Source: Oscillospiraceae bacterium (GTDB lineage Bacteria > Bacillota > Clostridia > Oscillospirales > Acutalibacteraceae). Taken from it: DNA of 11,568 bases. Below the pieces are notes generated by a model. The model worked only from the letters and a program-made list of their open reading frames with translations, was not told the origin of the DNA and searched no databases. A program made the position numbers and the translations under genes. The DNA is taken from positions 9,324 through 20,891 of the forward strand of contig JAQWBK010000008.1 in the NCBI GenBank assembly GCA_028706415.1, written 5' to 3'. The stretch's first letter is position 1. Each line of letters begins with the position of its first letter. This document shows positions 6,769 through 11,568 of the stretch, in pieces.

Positions 6769-6817
6769 GGGGGTAGATAACCGTCTGTGCATATAGTGCC
6801 CCTACCGTGAGCTCAAC
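6759..6817. terminator. Weak candidate bidirectional terminator between pheA and gpmI
   Basis: The two transcription units converge on a 68-nt gap (6769-6836). GTTGGGCT (6759-6766) pairs with AGCTCAAC (6810-6817) with one G-U pair. Inside it, GGTAG (6772-6776) pairs with CTACC (6802-6806), leaving a 25-nt loop. There is no clean T-run on either side, only a T-rich stretch just after it on the - strand. It is the only structure found in the gap and is reported as a possibility. Confidence 0.25.
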
Positions 6818-6836
6818 CAAGTCTTCTATCAAATCA

Positions 6837-8369
6837 TTATATTATAATACTTGTTCCATCCATCTCGGGCGGTTTTGGAATACCCATCACCTTTAACATG
6901 GTCGGGGCAATATCGGCAAGGCGACCGCCTTCCCGCAGTGTGCAGGGGGTCCCGATAACACAGAAGGGAACCGGAGATAGTGTGTGGGCTGTAAAGGGTG
7001 TGCCGTCACATTCGGACATTTGATCGGCATTCCCGTGGTCGGCAGTTATCAGAGCCGTTCCGTTCATCTTCAGGATGGCCTCCACCACCCGCCCAACACA
7101 CTCGTCAACCACCTCAACCGCCTTAACCGCGGCATCGAAAATACCTGTGTGTCCAACCATATCACAGTTGGCGAAATTAAGCACAATCATATCATATTTA
7201 CCCGCCAGAATGCGCTCCTCCACCGCCTCACAGACAGCATAGGCGCTCATTTCCGGCTTGAGGTCAAAGGTTGCGACATCGGGGGTGGGGATAAGCACTC
7301 GATCCTCTCCCTCGAACATAACCTCCTCACCTCCGTTGAAAAAGAAGGTGACATGGGCGTATTTCGTGGTCTCGGCAATGCGAAGCTGGGTTTTCCCCGC
7401 CCTGCTGACCACTTCACCCATGGTCATGGTAAGCTCCTTGGGTTCAAACGCCACTTGTACATTCGGCATGGTGGCATCATATTCGGTCATACAGACAAAA
7501 CTAAGGGGCAGCCTTCCGTCCTTGCGTTCAAATCCCTTAAAATCCGAATCCACAAAGGTGCGGGTTATCTCCCGCGCACGGTCGGGGCGGAAATTGAAAA
7601 ATATCAGACTGTCGCCGGCAGTTACCGCCTTGCCGCCCTCTATGACGGAGGGTACCACAAATTCATCGGTTGTAAATTTCCCCTCGGCATCGGTTGTCTT
7701 ATATGAAATCTCAACAGCGGCGGCGGGATCGGATGAATGCAAGCCCTCTCGATACACCATGGCGGCATACGCTTTATTAACACGACCCCATTGGGAGTCC
7801 CTGTCCATTCCGTAATACCGCCCCATAACGGTTGCGATTTTACCAATCCCGATTTCTTTAAGCTTATCCTGAAGCTGACGGATAAAGCCTGCACCCGAGG
7901 TTGGGGGCACATCCCTGCCATCCAGCATGACATGCACATAAACATTATCTAATCCATTGAGCTTTGCCATACTCAGTAGTGCGTATAGATGGGTGTTGTG
8001 GCTGTGAACCCCGCCGTCGGACAAAAGCCCGAGTAAATGAAGGGCAGACCCCGGCTTTTTCGCATTGTTAATAGCATCGATAAGAACGGGATTTGCAAAA
8101 AAATCACCGTCATCAATGGATTTGGAAATGCGGGTAAGCTCTTGATATACCACCCGGCCCGCGCCTATGTTGGTATGGCCAACCTCGCTGTTTCCCATCT
8201 GTCCTTTGGGAAGCCCCACATCCATACCGGATGCCGCTATCGCCGTAAACGGGTTATGGGCGAAATATCTGTCCAGGTTGGGGGTGTTTGCGGATTTTAT
8301 TGCATTGGAACATGAATCGGGGTTATACCCGAAGCCATCCATAATAATTAAGGTAACAGGTTTTTTCAT
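6837..8369 (-). CDS. gpmI: 2,3-bisphosphoglycerate-independent phosphoglycerate mutase
   Basis: GpmI interconverts 3- and 2-phosphoglycerate with two Mn2+ ions and a phosphoserine intermediate. The 510-residue length and motifs fit the family: IIMDGFG (8-14), GQMGNSEVGHTNIGAG (56-71) with the catalytic Ser61, SDGGVHSH (117-124), DGRDVPPTSG (150-159), GRYYGMDRD (183-191), NFRPDRAREI (259-268), CDMVGHTG (402-409) and TADHGNAD (442-449). Asp11, Asp403, His407, Asp444, His445 and His462 are in place as metal ligands. GAAAGGA (8379-8385 on the - strand) lies 9 nt before the ATG. It is last of the pgk-tpiA-gpmI set, 48 nt after tpiA. Cofactor-independent PGM is usual for Firmicute lower glycolysis. 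Confidence 0.97.
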   Translation of the reverse strand: MKKPVTLIIMDGFGYNPDSCSNAIKSANTPNLDRYFAHNPFTAIAASGMDVGLPKGQMGNSEVGHTNIGAGRVVYQELTRISKSIDDGDFFANPVLIDAINNAKKPGSALHLLGLLSDGGVHSHNTHLYALLSMAKLNGLDNVYVHVMLDGRDVPPTSGAGFIRQLQDKLKEIGIGKIATVMGRYYGMDRDSQWGRVNKAYAAMVYREGLHSSDPAAAVEISYKTTDAEGKFTTDEFVVPSVIEGGKAVTAGDSLIFFNFRPDRAREITRTFVDSDFKGFERKDGRLPLSFVCMTEYDATMPNVQVAFEPKELTMTMGEVVSRAGKTQLRIAETTKYAHVTFFFNGGEEVMFEGEDRVLIPTPDVATFDLKPEMSAYAVCEAVEERILAGKYDMIVLNFANCDMVGHTGIFDAAVKAVEVVDECVGRVVEAILKMNGTALITADHGNADQMSECDGTPFTAHTLSPVPFCVIGTPCTLREGGRLADIAPTMLKVMGIPKPPEMDGTSIII

Positions 8370-8390
8370 ACAGTAATTTCCTTTCGGGAA

Positions 8391-8406
8391 CAGGGCCGTT
8401 GCCCTG
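8391..8406 (-). repeat. Short GC-rich hairpin between tpiA and gpmI
   Basis: CAGGGC and GCCCTG form a 6-bp stem with a 4-base loop in the 48-nt gap between tpiA and gpmI, upstream of the gpmI ribosome binding site. No T-run follows on the - strand, so termination is unlikely. The stem core is the same as in the larger hairpin between pgk and tpiA. A role in mRNA processing or stability is possible. Confidence 0.55.
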
Positions 8407-8417
8407 AACAGAGTTGG

Positions 8418-9179
8418 TTATGCATTGCCGGCGCTCGAGACTATTGCGGCAAAATCGGTGGGTTTAAGTGATGCGCCTCCGATTAAGCCCCCGTCAACAT
8501 CGGGCTGTGCCAATAATTGTGCGGCATTCGAAGCATTCATCGAGCCGCCGTATTGTATAACCGTGCTGTCGGCAGTTGACACGCTATACAGTCCGCAAAC
8601 GGTATCGCGTATCAGAGCGCAAACCTCATTTGCCTGCTCTGCGGTTGCCGTGCGTCCGGTTCCGATTGCCCAGACCGGCTCGTATGCAATGATAACCCGG
8701 GCCATCTCCTCTTCAGAGACTCCGCCCAGTGCAATTTTGGTTTGCAGGGCACAGATTTCACCGGTAACCCCCTGCTCACGCTGTTCAAGGTATTCACCCA
8801 CACACAGGATTACGGTAAGCCCCGCATCCAATGCGGCACGCACCCGTTTTTGTACCGTAATATCGGTATCACCGAAATATGTTCGGCGCTCACTATGCCC
8901 GATTATAACATATCCAACACCCATGCTCATAAGCATTTCTGCCGAAATTTCGCCGGTGAAGGCGCCCGATTTCTCCCAGTGGCAGTTTTGCGCCGCCACC
9001 CCGATTTTACTGCCCTTTACCGTTTCAAGAGCGGCGGGTAGATCAATAAAGGGAACCCCCACGATTACATCACAGCGGGCATCATTTACCAGGGGCTTCA
9101 GTTCCTCGATAAGGGCGGTGGCCTCAGCCGGGGTTTTATTCATTTTCCAGTTTCCGGCGATAACATATTTACGGTGCAT
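8418..9179 (-). CDS. tpiA: Triosephosphate isomerase
   Basis: TpiA interconverts dihydroxyacetone phosphate and glyceraldehyde 3-phosphate. From the chosen start the protein has 253 residues, normal for bacteria. It shows AGNWKMN (8-14) with Lys12, IIGHSERR (92-99) with the electrophile His95, and AYEPVWAIGTGRTA (165-178), with catalytic Glu167 and phosphate loop 6; Arg stands where Lys is common in that loop. QYGGSM (209-214) and GGLIGGASL (230-238) complete the phosphate site. Two in-frame ATGs exist. The upstream one (9188) directly abuts AAGGA (9189-9193) with no spacing. The ATG at 9179 has a 9-nt spacing and gives the family's normal N-terminus, so it is preferred. It lies 63 nt after pgk in the same transcript direction. 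Confidence 0.96.
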   Translation of the reverse strand: MHRKYVIAGNWKMNKTPAEATALIEELKPLVNDARCDVIVGVPFIDLPAALETVKGSKIGVAAQNCHWEKSGAFTGEISAEMLMSMGVGYVIIGHSERRTYFGDTDITVQKRVRAALDAGLTVILCVGEYLEQREQGVTGEICALQTKIALGGVSEEEMARVIIAYEPVWAIGTGRTATAEQANEVCALIRDTVCGLYSVSTADSTVIQYGGSMNASNAAQLLAQPDVDGGLIGGASLKPTDFAAIVSSAGNA

Positions 9180-9188
9180 TAATATCAT

Positions 9189-9193
9189 TCCTT
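9189..9193 (-). promoter_or_regulatory. Ribosome binding site deciding the tpiA start
   Basis: AAGGA on the - strand ends one base before the ATG at 9188 and 9 nt before the ATG at 9179. Only the second spacing is workable for the ribosome, so the protein should begin MHRKYVIAGNWK rather than three residues earlier. Confidence 0.8.
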
Positions 9194-9214
9194 ATATTTT
9201 ATAATTTCTATAAT

Positions 9215-9239
9215 ACAGGGCGACCGTCGGTCGCCCTGT
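9215..9239 (-). repeat. Strong hairpin between pgk and tpiA
   Basis: ACAGGGCGACC (9215-9225) and GGTCGCCCTGT (9229-9239) make a perfect 11-bp stem with a 3-base loop, starting 3 nt after the pgk stop codon. Downstream on the - strand the sequence is AT-rich (ATTATAGAAATT) but has no real T-run. It is probably an mRNA 3'-end stabiliser or processing hairpin. It could also be a leaky terminator that lowers tpiA and gpmI expression relative to pgk. Reading in the + direction the T-rich flank TTTATTATTTAT would suit a terminator better, but no + strand transcript is expected here. Confidence 0.8.
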
Positions 9240-9242
9240 TTA

Positions 9243-10433
9243 TTATTTATCGTCAAGACAGGCAATGCCGGGCAGCTCCAACCCTTCAAGGAATTCGAGC
9301 GAAGCCCCACCGCCGGTGGAGATATGGGTCATTTTATCTGCAAATCCAAGCTGTTCAACCGCGGCCGCCGAATCCCCGCCGCCGATTATTGATACAGAAT
9401 TGCTGTCGGCGATAGCCTTGGCAACCGCAATGGTTCCATGTGCAAAGGGCGGCATTTCGGATACCCCCATTGGGCCGTTCCAGATAACAGTGCCCGCATC
9501 GGCAACCGCATCGGCAAATATTTTCTGGGTTTTTGGCCCGATATCAAGCCCCATCCAGCCGTCCTCAATACCGTGTTCAAACACCTTGGTATTGGCATTG
9601 ACATTAAATTCATCCGCCGCCACATTATCGACAGGCAACAGGAATTTAAGCCCTTTTGCTTGGGCCTTTGCCAAAATTTCTTTGGCCAGCTCCACCTTGT
9701 CGGGCTCAAATTTAGAATCACCGATCTTCCAGCCGCGGGCAGCGTTAAAGGTGTATGCCATCGCGCCACCGATAATAAGTGTATCAACCTTATCGATAAG
9801 GTTTGTAATAACACCGATTTTATCCGACACTTTTGCCCCGCCCAGTATGGCGACAAACGGACGCTTGGGGTCGGCAAGGGCGTTGCCCATTACGGCGATT
9901 TCCTTTTGGATAAGGTAACCGCATACGGCGGGCAGGTAGTCGGCAACCCCGGCAGTCGAGGCATGGGCACGGTGGGCGGTACCAAACGCATCATTTACAA
10001 ATATATCTGCCAATGAGGCAAGGGCTTTGGCAAAATCAGGGTCGTTTTTGGTTTCTTCCTTATAGAAACGGACATTTTCGATTAACATAATCTCGCCGGG
10101 GTTGAGGGCGGCCGCCATAGCATGGGCTTCATCCCCGATAATATCGGTTGTGAATTTGACCTCTTTTGCCATAAGCTCAGATAAACGCGCGGCAACAGGG
10201 GCGAGTGTGCACGCCTTTTTTGATTCCTCGTCCTTGGGACGACCGAGATGGGAGCAAAGGATTATACCGGCCCCGTTATCGGCCAGATACTTGATGGTGG
10301 GAATTGATTCACGGATGCGTTTATCGTCAACGATTGCGCCGTCGGTAAGCGGTACATTGAAATCACAGCGAACAAGCACCTTTTTTCCTTTTACATCGAT
10401 ATCTTCTATTGTTTTCTTGTTCAGATAGTTCAT
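9243..10433 (-). CDS. pgk: Phosphoglycerate kinase
   Basis: Pgk transfers phosphate from 1,3-bisphosphoglycerate to ADP, the first ATP-forming step of glycolysis. The 396-residue protein shows VLVRCDFNVPL (19-29), DDKRIRESIPTI (36-47), SHLGRPK (61-67), ENVRFYKEE (119-127), NDAFGTAHRAHAST (147-160), LGGAKVSDKI (197-206), GLDIGPKT (295-302), WNGPMGV (318-324) and GGGDSAAAV (351-359) with the GGGAS loop (374-378). All are standard substrate and nucleotide-site motifs. AAGGAAGG (10441-10448 on the - strand) lies 7 nt before the ATG. It follows rex by 109 nt with a likely promoter between, and leads tpiA and gpmI. The usual partner gap is not present in the window. Confidence 0.97.
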   Translation of the reverse strand: MNYLNKKTIEDIDVKGKKVLVRCDFNVPLTDGAIVDDKRIRESIPTIKYLADNGAGIILCSHLGRPKDEESKKACTLAPVAARLSELMAKEVKFTTDIIGDEAHAMAAALNPGEIMLIENVRFYKEETKNDPDFAKALASLADIFVNDAFGTAHRAHASTAGVADYLPAVCGYLIQKEIAVMGNALADPKRPFVAILGGAKVSDKIGVITNLIDKVDTLIIGGAMAYTFNAARGWKIGDSKFEPDKVELAKEILAKAQAKGLKFLLPVDNVAADEFNVNANTKVFEHGIEDGWMGLDIGPKTQKIFADAVADAGTVIWNGPMGVSEMPPFAHGTIAVAKAIADSNSVSIIGGGDSAAAVEQLGFADKMTHISTGGGASLEFLEGLELPGIACLDDK

Positions 10434-10452
10434 GAGGACACCTTCCTTTTAA

Positions 10453-10470
10453 TTGTTAAAAATAAAGCAC
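10453..10470 (-). promoter_or_regulatory. Weak candidate Rex operator in the pgk leader
   Basis: Clostridial Rex sites approximate TTGTTAA-N4-TTAACAA. On the - strand TTAACAA (10453-10459) is an exact half-site, but the partner at 10464-10470 (GTGCTTT) matches only 3 of 7 positions. It lies between the likely pgk promoter and the pgk ribosome binding site, where a repressor could block transcription, and rex is the adjacent gene. A different symmetric reading, TTTTAA/TTAAAA at 10447-10461, is possible. In an AT-rich leader this match could be chance. Confidence 0.25.
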
Positions 10471-10484
10471 CATTACATTCCAAT

Positions 10485-10513
10485 ATTTTATAATAATTTA
10501 CCCTAATTTGCAA
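10485..10513 (-). promoter_or_regulatory. Probable sigma-A promoter for pgk-tpiA-gpmI
   Basis: On the - strand TTGCAA (10513-10508) is followed after 17 nt by TAAAAT (10490-10485), which overlaps TATAAA at a 15-nt spacing. Either gives a reasonable -35/-10 pair about 50 nt before the pgk start codon, in an AT-rich gap. Transcription would begin near 10477. Read-through from rex is also possible, since no terminator is seen after rex. Confidence 0.55.
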
Positions 10514-10542
10514 GGGGGGTATGCATAAGGTTTTTTGATAAA

Positions 10543-11178
10543 TTACCGGTTTTCATTCAGCTTATATGATAGGGTCATCAGGCTGTCGCCCAGATGAACA
10601 TTTTCAACAAGCACACCCGGGTGATTATAGCTTATATCATAATGACTGAAATTCCAAAAACCCCGAACCCCCAGATTAATTAACCTTTCCACAATCTTTG
10701 ATGCAGCCTCTTTGGGTATGCAAAGGATGGTGGCTTGGATTTTTTGATTTGCGCAAATTTCATCAATTCTCTCGATGGGCAGAACCTCAATATCTCGGAT
10801 ATTTTTCCCGAGTATGTCGGGATTGTTGTCAAAAATGCTTACCAGCTGCAAACCGCGCTGCTCAAAATCCATGTGATTGGCAATAGCATGCCCCATATTA
10901 CCCGCCCCCACCAGAATTGCCGGGGTAAGGACATCCACCCCCAAAATATGCCCTATCTCAGCATAAAGCTGCTCCACAATATAGCCGTAGCCCTGCTGCC
11001 CAAATCCTCCGAAGCAGTTTAAATCCTGCCTTATTTGTGATGCGGTCAGCCCCATACGCTGGGATAGCTCGCGCGAGGAGATACGAACTATACCATTTTC
11101 TTTGAGATCATAAAGAAAACGGTAATATCGCGGAAGACGGCGGACAACCGACATTGAAATGTGTTCACCCTTAGCCAT
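10543..11178 (-). CDS. rex: Redox-sensing transcriptional repressor Rex
   Basis: Rex represses fermentation, NADH-reoxidation and sometimes central carbon genes when NAD+/NADH is high, and leaves DNA when NADH binds. The 211-residue protein has an N-terminal winged helix (about 1-80) with ISSRELSQRMGLTASQIRQD (33-52) and the GGFGQQGYGY segment (57-66). This is followed by a Rossmann NAD-binding domain with LVGAGNMGHAI (89-99), Asp117 at the end of the second strand, and a C-terminal dimerisation helix. The GQQGYGY form of the wing region resembles clostridial Rex more than the bacillar or actinobacterial form. AGGAAGG just upstream supports ATG at 11178; Met9 would truncate the conserved N-terminus. 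It lies between acn and pgk on the same strand, so its targets may include its neighbours; that is inference. Confidence 0.95.
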   Translation of the reverse strand: MAKGEHISMSVVRRLPRYYRFLYDLKENGIVRISSRELSQRMGLTASQIRQDLNCFGGFGQQGYGYIVEQLYAEIGHILGVDVLTPAILVGAGNMGHAIANHMDFEQRGLQLVSIFDNNPDILGKNIRDIEVLPIERIDEICANQKIQATILCIPKEAASKIVERLINLGVRGFWNFSHYDISYNHPGVLVENVHLGDSLMTLSYKLNENR

Positions 11179-11196
11179 TATATCCCTTCCTTGTGC

Positions 11197-11230
11197 CTGA
11201 AAGCCTTTTGTATGGCTTTCGGATATTATA
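11197..11230 (-). promoter_or_regulatory. Possible rex promoter -10 with a hairpin in the 5' leader
   Basis: In the 72-nt gap between acn and rex the - strand holds an exact TATAAT (11230-11225). The -35 region is poor (TAATAC at 17-nt spacing). Just downstream, GAAAGCC (11199-11205) and GGCTTTC (11214-11220) form a 7-bp stem with an 8-nt loop, extendable by a G-U and a G-C pair, ending 4-5 nt before the purine-rich region of the rex ribosome binding site. No T-run follows, so it is not a terminator for acn. It may modulate rex translation or mark the acn mRNA 3' end. Confidence 0.4.
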
Positions 11231-11250
11231 AAGTACGGACAAAGCCAGTA

Positions 11251-11568
11251 TTAGTTTTGTTCTTTTGTGTAGTTAAGCAGGCCGCCAGCCAGCAGAATAT
11301 CTGTCTGGCGTTTTGAAAAGCCGGAGGTGAGGGACAGGGTTTCGCCGGTTGTCTTGTTTTCCAATATAAGCGCTTCATCTTTTTGCAGCATTTCCCGCAC
11401 ATTGGGAAGACCGAGCTCATCCCACATGGATACACGGTCATAATCGGCCTCGTTTTCAAAGGTGAGGGGCAAAATCCCCGCGTTTATAAGGTTCGCAACA
11501 TGGATGCGGGCAAAGGATTTTACTATAACCGCCTTTATCCCAAGATAGAGGGGAGCCAGTGCCGCATG
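11251..11568 (-). CDS. acn: Aconitate hydratase, C-terminal 105 residues (gene continues beyond the window)
   Basis: The open frame enters from the window edge and ends at TAA (11253-11251), giving the last 105 residues. They match the swivelling domain 4 of single-chain aconitases: HAALAPLYLGIKAVIVKSFA, then RIHVANLINAGILPLTF (with the conserved Ser-Phe-Ala-Arg-Ile-His substrate-site stretch) and NEADYD. The tail ends LLAGGLLNYTKEQN, like the short clostridial aconitases. The enzyme isomerises citrate and isocitrate with a [4Fe-4S] cluster; the cluster ligands lie in the missing N-terminal part. 3-Isopropylmalate dehydratase large subunit is excluded because domain 4 is fused here. Whether acn and rex share a transcript cannot be decided from the sequence. 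The 5' end is outside the window, not truncated by mutation. Confidence 0.9.
   Translation of the reverse strand, partial: HAALAPLYLGIKAVIVKSFARIHVANLINAGILPLTFENEADYDRVSMWDELGLPNVREMLQKDEALILENKTTGETLSLTSGFSKRQTDILLAGGLLNYTKEQN

Noticed and set aside
6984..7706. Long open frame on the + strand opposite gpmI
   Set aside because: It is antisense to a well-supported gpmI, has no recognisable motifs and has no ribosome binding site evidence.
8425..9204. Long open frame on the + strand opposite tpiA
   Set aside because: It is a mirror of the tpiA coding sequence with low-complexity Ser/Ala/Pro content and no family resemblance.
11226..11459. Second frame over the aconitase 3' end
   Set aside because: The frame that continues to the window edge and reads aconitase domain 4 is clearly the coding one.
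1..11568. Mobile elements, CRISPR array, tRNA or rRNA genes
   Set aside because: No transposase, integrase, direct-repeat array, cloverleaf or ribosomal RNA signature was seen; the window is core metabolism.

Overview
The window reads like the chromosome of a low-to-mid GC Firmicute, most likely a clostridial (Oscillospiraceae/Ruminococcaceae-like) anaerobe. The grounds are strong purine-rich Shine-Dalgarno sites, a Rex repressor with the clostridial-type GGFGQQGYGY segment, an aconitase beside rex, and a type I-beta DAHP synthase with an N-terminal ferredoxin-like domain. The taxonomic guess is inference; the gene calls rest on family motifs readable in the translations.

Left half (1-6768, + strand): an aromatic amino acid operon, aroF-tyrA-aroB-aroA-aroC-pheA. 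The five genes from tyrA on are packed with ATGA overlaps, a 20-nt overlap or a 3-nt gap, so they are very probably co-transcribed and partly translationally coupled. They cover DAHP synthase, dehydroquinate synthase, EPSP synthase, chorismate synthase, and the chorismate-to-Tyr (tyrA, with the mutase in pheA) and chorismate-to-Phe (pheA) branches. Dehydroquinate dehydratase, shikimate dehydrogenase and shikimate kinase are not here and must lie elsewhere.

The most interesting element is in the first 200 bases, which hold no long gene. An unannotated 36-codon leader ORF (29-139) with a good ribosome binding site carries a dense Phe/Tyr/Trp cluster (FFGCYFGWGYF). It is followed by a perfect 11-bp intrinsic terminator (168-197) just ahead of aroF. 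A segment inside the leader (108-120) can pair with the 5' arm of that terminator. This has all the parts of a ribosome-mediated transcription attenuator sensing all three aromatic amino acids for the whole operon. A second RNA feature, a 64-nt near-palindrome (1263-1326), separates aroF from tyrA.

Right half (6837-11568, - strand, convergent with the aro operon): in transcription order acn (3' end only, runs off the window), rex, pgk, tpiA, gpmI. This joins a redox-sensing repressor to lower-glycolysis genes; gap is absent. A plausible promoter sits between rex and pgk, with an imperfect Rex-like half-site just downstream of it. GC-rich hairpins lie in the pgk-tpiA and tpiA-gpmI gaps, sharing the stem core CAGGGC/GCCCTG.

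No tRNA, rRNA, CRISPR array, insertion sequence, prophage or pseudogene was seen. Apart from the partial aconitase all genes look intact.
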